Part shown: positions 12,981 to 23,700 of the stretch, one piece after another
How the letters are laid out: every line of letters starts with the position of its first letter
Position numbering within the stretch: position 1 is the stretch's first letter
Origin: Ceratodon purpureus
Lineage: Eukaryota; Streptophyta; Bryopsida; Pseudoditrichales; Ditrichaceae
Length of the DNA stretch: 64,000 nt
Direction of reading: 5' to 3'
Assembly (NCBI GenBank): GCA_014871385.1
Contig: CM026426.1
Coordinates: 56,663,375 to 56,727,374, forward strand
Translations under genes and position numbers: made by a program
The notes under the pieces: model-generated
Told to the model about the DNA's origin: nothing
Database searches by the model: none
Seen by the model: only the letters and a program-made list of their open reading frames with translations

Positions 12981-13691
12981 TTAATCACATTGTTTGGGAG
13001 GAAAGCCAGGCTCTTCACACACATGATCAATGTCCGTGTCTGCGTGCTGATCCGGTGTTTTGCGAAGATATCTTAAAACTTGGTCTGCTACCGCTGAGTC
13101 AGGTGGACTAGTTTCATCTAGCGAGAGACTACGGCTAAAGTTGTACCTCAGCCGCTCCGCAAGCTTAATTGTCGTAGGGGCAGCGAACTCTGTCGTGACT
13201 ACTTGTTGCTTACGTCTCCGATATACTACTGTTGTACACGCCCGCTTCAATGACTTTGGAGGGATCAAGCATCCGTCTGAGCTTGCGACTGGTGCTGGTA
13301 GATGAGCGTCGGCCGCTAAGGTATTCGAGGTTGCTGCACACTCCACGGACGAAAGCTCCTGAGAAGCAGCGACGAGCTCAACTAAAACCTTGGCACAATC
13401 TGTCTCCGCTGTATACTCCGTGTGCTACAGGTTAACCGAGGCTTTGGCTGGGTCTGGGAGAGAAACTTCCGGGACTACTTGATCTAAAGGCAGTGCATCA
13501 ACTCTCTCAGCCATAACTGCAACGTCACACCTGATCGCTATACTCTTTCTACAAATGGAAGACCCTGCTGTGTATCTCGACAAGCATCCACACACAATGC
13601 CCAAAGCTGGAAGTGCACACTGGATTAAATCTGGCTCGAGAGTTTCACTTATATATGAGTCACAGCACTGCCTTGGAATTACGATATCCAT
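12981..13691 (-). pseudogene. Unknown protein with one in-frame TAG
   Basis: A single minus-strand frame runs from the ATG at 13691 to the stop at 12981, broken only by TAG at 13427-13425. The frame stays open and protein-like across it, about 236 codons in all. The product is rich in Ser, Thr, Ala and Pro with a basic patch (YRRRKQQ) in the second half. I do not recognise a family. The stop is the same kind (TAG) as in the other decayed genes of the window. It could equally be one exon of a longer gene. A broken retroelement gag is possible but unsupported. Confidence 0.4.
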
Positions 13692-13749
13692 ACACACAGT
13701 AAGATATGTCGAGAGGGTCGTTGTGCTAATTTTTGATCTAGTAATTTAG

Positions 13750-14900
13750 GGTCATTCAATTTTTGGGAGGAATGAGATGGCCACATTGATATCCAACGAT
13801 CATATTTAGGTGGACTGCTCTGCTATCGCCGGCTTAAAGGAATTGGCGGGTGCATCGAGGCCAGACCTACTCAGGCCTATTCGATGCATTGTATGAATAG
13901 CCGTCACTGTTCTCATATGTCAGTCGATATCGCAATTCGCACTTGGAATAACCAAATTACATTTCCAAGATATCTGTTTACAAAAGCTATATGAACTTTG
14001 TTATTCAACATTCCTGTAATATTAAATTTTTATGCTGCTGTTTAGTTCCTCGACAAACTTCACTATAACTATTACCGCTTGGCCAATTCAATTATTTCCT
14101 ACTATTGCACAGTATTAATAAACTCATAATTCTAGCTATTATGCCGAAGGCTACACTACTAATGTTTATGAATTTGTTGTTTAAACCAATGCTGGCCATA
14201 ATCTATTGCCCTTGGACCCACCACTTTTTATATAAAGGTTCATATTCCTAGGTGCCCTTGGATGATTAACTGGCTTAATTATACATTTATTTTTTACGTT
14301 TGTAAAATGGATCAATTCCTTCGCCCGTCCGATTGGTTTAACCAAATGCAAGATAATGTGAACACACTGTCGAATGCATCTCCAATGAAACTATAGTTTC
14401 TTTTTTAATATTTTGAAGAGAACTAAGTAACGATAGTATTATTTTCAACGCACTCCTCAACTATATGGAGCTGTGTAAAACTTGCGATTTTTGATATTTT
14501 CATCACTAAGTCTATCGATTCTAAAAATATCCAAAAGAATGGTCATACGATGACTGAATTCCAGACACCAATGAATATTAGTCCAACGTAATCCGAGTAG
14601 TGGCTGTGCAATAGCATCACTTTCTCAGAGTATGGTGAACCATCCACAACTGAATGGACCATTTTGGAATTAGTACGTTGCAAAGTCAAAAATAGTCAGT
14701 TGAGGGGCACCCAAGTTGGTTATAAAGAACGCTGAACATATTTTCTGGGATGATTCCAAAAAACAAAGATTTTAAATCCCAATGCATATCGGCACACACT
14801 CGTTATGAAGAATGGCGCCGGCGCCATGTGATTAGATCAACTACATACAAAGGGTAGTGCTAGATAAAACAAAATGTGTATGGTAGTAACTAAAATACAG
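13750..14900. other. Intergenic region without recognised gene
   Basis: No frame of note on either strand. One perfect palindrome of the TGGCGC-NN-GCGCCA family lies at 14813-14826. Confidence 0.5.
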
Positions 14901-14957
14901 AATAATGCTAAGGCAGACATCATTGAAGAGCGGACATTGTAGTAAACACTTTAGAGA

Positions 14958-15644
14958 TCAGTCTAGCCGATCCAAGGGCGTAACCCATATCTGCCCTGCC
15001 GAAACCTTGTTGTATCCGAAGATGGATTTTGTCAGGACATTCCGCAGTCGAACAAGCTCCGGAATAGAGAGTTCTTGCAGAGGAGCATGCAATTCGCGAG
15101 GAGAAAGAGGAGGATGTCTTCTGCAATACACCCATATTGCTCTCGATTTCACGAAAGCGTTTAAGTTAATCAGGAAGTTCTCGAGCACGTCCGATTTACC
15201 GAACAAGGGGTGGCTGGGATCGATGTCAATTAGCGTGTATTCTGCTAACAACGAATCAAGTATGATGTCAGATGATGTAATCAGCATCAACCACATAAAA
15301 TTGATAGCCAGGTCAAGAGTTTAATCGCATCATTTCCAGTGGACTCGATTCGGACATAAAATTGATAGCCAGGTCAAGAGTTTAAACGCACCATTTCCAG
15401 TGGACTCGACTCGGAATTGATCGGCTTCCCAACGGGCTAGCCGCCAAGCCGCCCATTCCGCAGTGGATTCGATGATTGATTTCCACATAGCAGATGATGC
15501 CCAAACACGTCTAATCCTATTCAGACTCTCTCTCACAATCAGTGTGCCGCAATCACATTCCCTACGACGATTCAGAGGAACTCTGAGCTTTGGAAGTAGG
15601 ACTTTCAGGACGACCTCCTCAGGAATCCCATCTATTAACGACAT
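14958..15644 (-). pseudogene. F-box-like gene fragment, two frames
   Basis: The minus-strand frame from ATG 15644 to 15330 begins with a hydrophobic pattern typical of F-box N-termini (IPEEVVLKVLLPKL), followed by a Trp-rich helical stretch. F-box proteins recruit substrates to SCF ubiquitin ligases. A second frame (15296-14958) continues in another phase with equally protein-like sequence (about 110 residues). A 61-bp tandem duplication (15294-15354 and 15355-15415) lies at the junction and repeats the codons near the end of the first frame. The gene is therefore probably broken, or the junction is an unrecognised intron. The F-box call rests on the short N-terminal match only. Confidence 0.35.
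15294..15415. repeat. 61-bp tandem duplication
   Basis: Two adjacent 61-bp units starting CATAAAATTGATAGCC differ at only a few positions. The unit length is not a multiple of three, so one frame cannot stay open through both. Confidence 0.85.
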
Positions 15645-16682
15645 TGTGTATACCGTCAGTCCGAAATTGATAGAAACAGACTCGATGGATCACTGGTGAA
15701 CATAGGACTCTGAAGTTTGAGAAGCAAGTCTGGTATGACTTATAGTGTCACCTCCAGCTCTTTGTGTTTACCGTTCGCTGTAGTTTGTATACTAGCTCAC
15801 CCGTTTATTTTCAAATGGCGAAAACGAATCATTATCTACTGACAGACCTTGATCATGTGTAAGCAAGTGATCCTAAACATTACTACTCTTGTGGACGTTG
15901 CTAAAATTTCAGTAAACTTGAAATTTGAATGGATTCTACCATTTGTATCAGAAAAATATGAACCTGAGCATCTCTAAATAATATATATGCATAGCTTTAT
16001 TAACATCCATTTCTCTACATTTCGTGATTGGCCGGTCTGGACACTAGAAATTGGATGATTAGGTGGGAAAAATAATTTTGTCGAGACACTTAGTTGCAGG
16101 GGCCCTGATCTTTGAGGTATTTCAATAACAAATTTCGACGTCATTAACTTGATATTGGGCTGAATTCACGGGTGTAAATTGCAACAGTCTTAGAAACCAA
16201 TATTTGATTGAATGAAATTTTGACCTTTTGTGTATATGAATAGAATTTGCCTATGTGCTCACTATTACTTGCAAGCAATTGGCGCTGGCGCCATGTACGG
16301 CAATGGCCGAGCAGAGTTTAGATGCGGCGATGAGAATAAGAACTCAGATTTGCTCATGAGTCTGCGTATATGCAGGTCCTTTGAACTCTTATTCCTGTTT
16401 TTTGTTAAGTATTCAACATTCAACTTACTGTTGCGAGAGATTATTGATTTGTGATAATCGGGGAGACTGAGATTGCGTGCAGTTGTGGCGCTGGCGCCAT
16501 TCTAACAAATAATTAATATTTAGTATACATTCCATAACACTTGCTGAAATATCCGAAATTCCTTCTTGCTTTACGTACACGAGTCTGAATGTTTCTAATT
16601 TCGTTTTGAACGATTGTATGGATATGATTGCATGTATAAGGGTACCGCAAGTAGTCCCATGAATGAGCAATGACACCCCTTA

Positions 16683-17066
16683 AGGTAGAGGGTTATACCC
16701 CGAGCGGGTTGCAATCCCTACCCCTACTGATTGGGGAAGGGGTGTGAGGAACTAACCAGGCTTTCTTAAGAAATTGTTCAAGTTGGATCGAATTACGTCC
16801 ATACTTGTGAGAACTGTAAGTATACGATTGGTTCTAATTGGTGCCAAAGTGTTCTTTTTTTCAGAATCCAACCGCTCATATATTATGTAGGACTGTAGTG
16901 AATGGTCAATGGTCACTCCATGGCTTCAGACTAAAAAATTCATAGAAAATTGTAGAAATGCTCAAAAATTTGATTTAATGGGGGATGCCATTTCAATAGC
17001 TTTGCGGATTGTCCAAAAGTATAAAAAGAAAACCTGAAAATCAGTCGGAATAACAACCCTCTACCT
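16683..17066. mobile_element. MITE-like element with short terminal inverted repeats
   Basis: AGGTAGAGGGTT at 16683-16694 is matched by its exact complement at 17055-17066, bounding 384 bp of non-coding DNA with no long frame. No target-site duplication is obvious, so the boundary and the superfamily are uncertain. Confidence 0.4.
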
Positions 17067-17239
17067 GACGTAAATCACATTGCTCAAACATTATCGAGCA
17101 TAATCCAGTTGGTAGAATTTTGAAAATTCAACATAGTAGTCAGCGACCCTTTAAATAAAGAACAATTATACATACTTCGCGACCTACTACATGATGCTTG
17201 CAAACCACTCTATTACATGATATCTACATTCTCTATCTG

Positions 17240-17782
17240 CTACTTCTCCTCTTCCTTAGAATGCACATATCTTACTGTGCGTCCCGGTGCTCCATCTCTA
17301 CCAGGAAAATATGACATGACCTGCTTTCGCCGCCCCTCAACTCTGGTTGGCTCCAAGGCCGCAGGCGGTAGTCGACTTGCCTCGGGCCGAGTCAGGTCTC
17401 GCACTATTGTGTCATGCAAGGTAAGCATGAGCTGTGCGCGGGATGGTGTATACAGCCGGCTCGAGACCTCCTTCCCTATAAGCATGGGATCGTGGAGTCG
17501 TGGGTCGTCGTTGGAGGTTACTTCACCCGGACTTTGTGGCGGTGTGTGGTAGACCTCGTCTTCTGTCTCGATGAAGGTGCACCTTTCCGCCTCCTCCTCC
17601 TCGATCACCATCGAGCGCTTTAGTGTGTTCCACACGCCGTTGCTAACTCGATGGTACTTGCGTTCATCTACCCTCGAACTACCGTGTTCCTTCTGTACAC
17701 TATCTCTAATCTTCAGCCCACTATCTCTAATTTGACCACGTCGTACGTTAGGGCGATGACGAAAAGCCGAGTTCTGCGACAT
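17240..17782 (-). CDS. Unknown basic/acidic protein, 180 aa
   Basis: An open minus-strand frame with ATG at 17782. The N-terminal third is basic (Arg/His-rich), a strongly acidic patch (VIEEEEAE) lies in the middle, and the C-terminal half is Arg/Pro-rich ending in KEEEK. I recognise no domain. Composition differs clearly from the AT-rich surroundings, which supports coding. It lies on the same strand as RING paralogue B, about 1.1 kb downstream of its RING exon, so it could be a separate gene or a 3' exon of something larger. Confidence 0.4.
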   Translation of the reverse strand: MSQNSAFRHRPNVRRGQIRDSGLKIRDSVQKEHGSSRVDERKYHRVSNGVWNTLKRSMVIEEEEAERCTFIETEDEVYHTPPQSPGEVTSNDDPRLHDPMLIGKEVSSRLYTPSRAQLMLTLHDTIVRDLTRPEASRLPPAALEPTRVEGRRKQVMSYFPGRDGAPGRTVRYVHSKEEEK

Positions 17783-17819
17783 TCTCACGGCGTCTAATGG
17801 TTCAAGCAACTGTAGCCGA

Positions 17820-18600
17820 AAATGAGAGCGGACACTCCTTCATAAACGCCGGACCATGCATAATCGAAACAGCCACTAGGGGAAGTGATGAAGTAATACT
17901 ACCTTTGTCAGTTTTGACATGTGCAAGCACTGCAAATAGGATATAACAGCTTACTCTAAGAATAGTTTTTTATTATTCAGTCATCGGCTTTTGTGCATTT
18001 CAGGGAATCTTTGAATTGGTCATAACGCTGCAGAAACAGATGTTGAGCATGCAAAACTATTATTTGTCTATTAGTATTTACCATTTTTATGATTCAAATA
18101 TCTACCTTTATAAGCGCCCTATTCTAGTCATTGGCCCTAAAACTGAGTTTTTGTTTTCGCTTCTTGTAAATGTAATTTTTTCACTGAAAAGGCGTTTATT
18201 TAAATAGAGTTCGATTTTGATTATCTATAATTATTTAATATAAATTTTTTTTGGCCCCCTTCAAACCAATACAATCAGATTTGTTCATGGGTATTTTAAA
18301 ATCGAGCTGGCAAATGGGACTATTTGATTGTTTTCTTCCTCTGAGATCGATCGATTTTTACTGCATTTCATTGGTACTTTAAGGTTTTCAATGATTCTTA
18401 CGATACGGAGCTCCTAAATACTGGTTAAATTACTACATACTGCATTTGATCTTAAAGTTCTGCATTATTGGACAAAAAGAACATTTGATTAAGTCGTGAA
18501 AATTACTTATTAAATATTAACAAAAAAGTACATAGGAGATTTAGGTATGCGGATCTTGCTCCTACTATCAGTATTAAACCGACTAATACGGTTCCTCTAA
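17820..18600. other. Intergenic region without recognised gene
   Basis: AT-rich with no credible frame. A 24-bp string at 18464-18487 (starting ATTATTGGACAAAAAG) recurs exactly at 9253-9276 in the desert. Confidence 0.5.
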
Positions 18601-18870
18601 CTTGATGCTACAACTGTCTGCAAAGTATCAAAGTTTGCCAATGCTAGGAAAATTTAGTCCCTTCAACTTCTTTTTACTGTTCAACTCTGCGGCGCTTAGT
18701 CTGGGAGGTTGGAGGAGAATCTCCATTCTCGAATGCTTCCCCTTCCTCATTACCTTCCTGAGTCGCAGTGGGATGAAAGTCGCTGCTTGGACTGCTTGCT
18801 CGGTCTGTTGATACAACCCAAAAGTTAAATCAAAGACAGTATGCACACACAAGAATGTACACTGCATTAC

Positions 18871-19770
18871 CTAAGTGAAGGATTTAAACAAACAACGAAT
18901 CGCACCATTGCTGCAGCCACCGGAGGAGGAAGAGTCAGAAGATCCATCCGTGCTCGATTCCGATTCAACAATAGAAGGAAATCCGAAATTTCGGAGCCAG
19001 CAAGGTGGAAACGGCTCTCTGCATGACTGTCGTGAACAATCTGGATAAATTGCCACTCGTATGGCAAGACAAAATATATGATAGAAATGGCCACAGGGTG
19101 AGATCTGCACTTCATTGGCAGGGAAGCCGTGGTCGTACATTTCGCATCTCCGACCATCATCAGGCGCTGGTACTCTCGGACTGTGAATTCGCCTTGACAG
19201 TTTAAGGTGAGTATGCTCTGCGTAGCTATTCAGTGTCTCCAGCACCAAGTCGTTCTCAGCTTGAAGCTCGTCAAGGACCTCACAAAGGTATGATGACTCC
19301 CTCTCAGCCTCAAGCAGGAGAGTAAGAAGAGAATTAAATTCATTGAAGCCAGGATGGTTGCGCAAGTTAGTTTCAGCACGAGAACGCTCCTGTCTGAGCT
19401 CAAACATCTTCTCTCGAAGCTCAATCAGATTAGCTCTAGTCTCGCTCCGAACCTCCGGGTCTACCGTGGTCGCGTCGATATTCTTTGCTTGCGAGATAAC
19501 GTCTTTTACAGAATTAGCACATAGCTCATAGCGATTGTGTACGTCACGCAGAATTTCCTCAAGTTGGGCTAACTCACTACAACCGTCACCTTCCTCAGGA
19601 AGGGAAGGAACCTCTAATGTGAGCTCGTCCCTCAACATCCGCTCGCGGACTTCCCCGAGGCTAAGACTCCTACTCGCTTCATTCGCCAGGCGGCACTTGT
19701 GTGCAAGAATTGCAGACACTCTAGAAGGGCGCGGACGAGGACTAACATTCAGTGGAGCCCCACTCGACAT
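18871..19770 (-). CDS. RING/coiled-coil protein, paralogue B
   Basis: Open frame from ATG 19770. It starts with a short Pro/Arg-rich segment, followed by a long coiled coil (about residues 60-200, Glu/Arg/Leu-rich) and a C-terminal RING-like finger near 19140-18985. The finger keeps CxCGHxxHxxxC-type spacing (SPCGHFYHIFC) and a later CxxxxC, but the first CxxC is CEMY, i.e. the second ligand is Tyr. A Ser-rich tail follows and the frame ends after ...FKSFT, where a splice donor towards an exon near 18.87-18.6 kb is possible. The N-terminal helical domain of the other paralogues is absent, so it is short for its family. A palindrome (19975-19988) lies about 205 bp upstream of the ATG. The missing ligand may weaken E3 activity. 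Confidence 0.6.
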   Translation of the reverse strand: MSSGAPLNVSPRPRPSRVSAILAHKCRLANEASRSLSLGEVRERMLRDELTLEVPSLPEEGDGCSELAQLEEILRDVHNRYELCANSVKDVISQAKNIDATTVDPEVRSETRANLIELREKMFELRQERSRAETNLRNHPGFNEFNSLLTLLLEAERESSYLCEVLDELQAENDLVLETLNSYAEHTHLKLSRRIHSPRVPAPDDGRRCEMYDHGFPANEVQISPCGHFYHIFCLAIRVAIYPDCSRQSCREPFPPCWLRNFGFPSIVESESSTDGSSDSSSSGGCSNGAIRCLFKSFT

Positions 19771-19974
19771 ATCTAATATCAAGCAAACACTACACTCTAC
19801 TCAGGAAGTCAAGAGAGAAACCAGTTCACCAATATAGTTCCACTGTATGATGCTCCACAAGAGAGAAGAGTTCAGTAGTTGTGACTTCAACGTAGACAAC
19901 CCGATGTTTATATGCAATGCTGTGTTATAGCCGTTTGTAAATTGTCATGCTTTAATCAATGTAATATGTCGAAG

Positions 19975-20717
19975 CGGCGCCGGCGCCAAATGCATGAAAT
20001 AGATTATAATGTTTATTTTTTGAAATCCTGACAATCTCAGATGGCCTCTCACATTGATTAATGACTTAAGGATTCGGATCTTCACCAATTTTTCGTGAAT
20101 CCCAATAAATTCTTAGGAAAACAGCTGCGTTATAGATGTTGGACAGTTACCTGCCATGATATTTTTGAGAGACCGTCAATGACTAGGCCGTTTCAGCGGA
20201 CTAGATGGTTAATGGCGCCGGCGCCATGCCCCATTCGAATCAAGATATACAAGTTACATTTTAAATATTCCTGTTTGTGATTGAACCACTGGGAACGGAA
20301 CTTTATTACATCGTGAAATCGCTGATCGGAGTTTATTTGCGATTGTCTGCAATTCTCATGTTATTTGTTCTCATGACTGTTTCATCAATTACTTTCTAAT
20401 AGCATTCTGAAACCAGTTTCAGATTAGAGGAGTACTTCCAAATTGAAAGTTAAATTACAGGAATCCATCTACCAGTATTACTCATCATCATTACCAGCTT
20501 AACCAACAGCAATCTCATGTACGTGAGTGAAGGCCGGGAATCTAATTTGTGTACTTCAAATCTAAAATAAATTCGAGAGTCTTGTGCGAGTGTAAACAGA
20601 CGCGGACATAGATATAATCTGGTTTACGAAAGATGGTCAATAAAAAATGTCGGCAAATTACAATTCGACTGGATTAAACCAGGATGTTCATTCTGCCCTC
20701 ACTTGGCGCCCGCGCCA
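19975..20717. repeat. Three TGGCGC-NN-GCGCCA palindromes
   Basis: 19975-19988 (first base C, otherwise perfect), 20213-20226 (perfect, spacer CG) and 20704-20717 (perfect, spacer CC). They occupy the gap between RING paralogue B and the 3' end of the MULE transposase. Confidence 0.85.
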
Positions 20718-20755
20718 AATATAAGTCGTCTAAGTAGTACACTAGTCAGCATTCT

Positions 20756-23700
20756 CTATTGCAGGCTGCTCCAATTGCTCATGATCTCATCAACTTCCAG
20801 TCGACTTAATGTTGCTTGATGAGGCCTCTCATCCTCCAGTGTCAAGCCTAAAACAACGTTGTAAACATGATACATGTGTTTACACGTCATAAAATGGTAA
20901 CCGTTCTTGCTGTCTGCCACACTGCTTACAAAAAATTGACAATTACAGCCGGGTGTGTCACTGATGGTGACAACATAGCTTACTGGTTTGTTGAACGTTC
21001 GGGATATGGTATTCAAACTGAATCGGTATGTTCCTGATGCTGGATCCTCATCCAACAGACGCACTTGGGCAGTCATCATTAATCTCTCCTTTCTACGAGA
21101 CTCCCCTGCATCGGTCAAGGACCTTCGATTTACCTTCTTTCCACATCGCCGTGCAGGTCTCTTCGAAGGGTCGTGAGTCGATGGCTTCGGTGGAGTATTC
21201 ATGTCCCTCTGATATTGTTGTGACCTTTGACCTTGACCTCCCCCATGAATTTCGGAAATTTCGACAACGGCAAACCCTCCGCTTGCTAGCTTATTGGCCT
21301 CTTCTGGTGTCAACTTTGTCCCTGTTTCAACAGGCCAAATCCTTGGTAGAGGTGGCGGCTTCCCACCCCGAAGCAGCTGTACATGATTGCTTGCGACACA
21401 GCCATTTACATATGGTGCGCAGAACCAAAATACTTGAAAACTTTTTGTGTATCGATGCTCCATCGTTCCGTAAAAGCTTGGTGCGGCATGGCTTGCATTA
21501 TGCACCGCTTTGATATCTCTAGCACATGTTTCCCATTGACCATTGCGATTAATAACCGCTGAACATCTTGGATTTTCATTTGGAAGACATCTTCGGATAG
21601 CCCAGTCCTTGTGATCGGTATCTTTCTCGATTACTGGAAGTCCAAACTGGAATGCTTGAGATGGGTGCGTGCGATGTCTTGGACCTGGATATGCCGTCTG
21701 ATAGGGTGAATTTAGCGGACTCCAAGTCCCCATACTTGGTTGCATAGACGGATGCGAGAAGTTCTGAATACCAGAAATAACATCACGGTTGCCGTGGTCC
21801 CTGATGTTTGCAGACGAGCTTGGGTCTGGTAAGGAGTGGATGGACTGCTGAAGCCTGTACTTGATGATAGCATACGAGCTTGGGTCTGAAATGGAGAGGA
21901 TGGACTGCTGAAACCTGCATTTGATGTCTGCATACGAATTTCGTATGGAGTCGATTCAGTGCTGCAAGCTGTACCTGGAACCTTGAAGGAGTACTCACTT
22001 GCGTTCTCTTGATAACGCACAGCGCCTTCGAGTGGGAACAATTCTTGAAACCGGATAGACTCTGATTGAGAATAATCATCTTCCCTTGGGATACGAGAGG
22101 TCACTCCTTGCGGGCGATTATTGTTGGATGAGAAATAATGTGTTGGCGACGATGGATACTCCGACGGGTATGATTGGCTTGGGTGAAGATTGACAGGGAC
22201 AGGTGCTGGCGCCGGCGCCATGACCTCGTCCTGAAGTGGCCCTAACAAACGGGTCGATCTAAATGGATTTGGGTTGGTAGTTGGCGCTGGCGCCATCTCA
22301 CGAACTGGATCGTTGCTCCGTTGATGCTGAAGTGAATCCTGCCGTGAAAGTGGGATTCGCGCTTGAGGCGAGTCAAACAGATTCCTATGAAAAGATGGGG
22401 GCGGTGATGGAGTAGCGAATGAGAATTCAGCCTGGTCCACCCAATCAGGAGTTTGATTTGCCACCATCCCTTCGAAACCAAGTTCCCTTCTTCCTAGGTT
22501 TTCATAATTCTTGAATCCAGGAGGCTGATGTCTGAGAGGAGGTCTAACGCTTCGACTGTCCTTGTCTGGTCGATGTGACCTTGCCATTTTACGCTTCCCT
22601 GGGCGAGACTGACATCTAACACTCTGAGTTCGGTCCAGGTCACCCTCTAAACCCAAGCCACGTGAGTGAAACGGCGTACCTTCGACAGCAGCCTTCACGG
22701 CCATGGCAACTCTCTCAGGTTTGTGAGACCTGGCTGCATTCCGCCACATCAATTCGGCCTTTGAAGGACCTGTGCCACGCAATAGTCCTTTCGTAGCGGC
22801 CAAACAGAATTGTTGCTGGAGTAATGATCTTGTCATATCTTCTGCACAAACTGTATACAAATCCATTTTCACTTTGAATCCGCTGGCCGAAGTTGCCCAC
22901 ATTGAACTATGGACTGCTTCGCATAGATTTGTATTCGGCACAAGCGCTTCTCTCTCTAGGTCAAGTTCAAGTTCATTGAGATGATGATATGCAAAAAGTG
23001 TGCGCCTGGCCATCCACCAGGTCATCCATGCCATCATATTTCGGAGATTGTCCTTATGCACAGCTCCCAAGTTAGTCCAGAACTCCTCGAGTTCAAATGC
23101 AATTTCTCGGAATTCCTCGTTCGTAGGAGCAGCTGCCCATCGCTTGCAGAGTTCCACATGGTGAGTGCGGTACTTCTCTAGTACCCACTTGTTCGTATGT
23201 TTGCGGATACTTTGAACAAAATGAAAATAGCAAGTCCGTAGGATTGGGTCATTTGGATTAAGGACTGGTTCTTCGCCTTCGACGTTGCCATCCAAGCCCT
23301 CCGACTGTCCAAATACTTTTCTGACAGCGTTATAATTTGCTGGAGCGGCATCGGCCATAAACCCTTTAAACTTTGGTCGAGGCTTACCACTGTGAACTAC
23401 GGTCTCTATCAGTAGCTCCCAGAACTTCACTTGGTTCTCCGTGTTTTCTAGTTTCATCTCACAAACTGCAATTGTCAGGAGCCTTTGAATACTGTGGTCA
23501 TATACGTGCGCAGCCATTGTTGTCCACAAGTTCACACGTTTGATATGGTCAAACATGATAAATGAGTCTTTGAGATCCCCAGATGTCATCCTTTGCACAA
23601 TGGCAACGCCGCTCCCAACGCCCACAGTTGACATCTTGAATACAAACATTAATTCCATTGTGAGACCGACCTGGAAAATGACTGTCTTGAATATAGCTGT

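Larger units (their letters stand above)
14813..16499. repeat. Three TGGCGC-NN-GCGCCA palindromes
   Basis: Perfect copies at 14813-14826 (spacer CG), 16280-16293 (spacer TG) and 16486-16499 (spacer TG). Flanking DNA is unrelated between copies, so this is a dispersed motif rather than part of a larger repeat. Confidence 0.85.

Noticed and set aside
14905-15324. 139-codon plus-strand frame
   Set aside because: It is antisense to the F-box-like frames, which have better composition and a recognisable N-terminal pattern.
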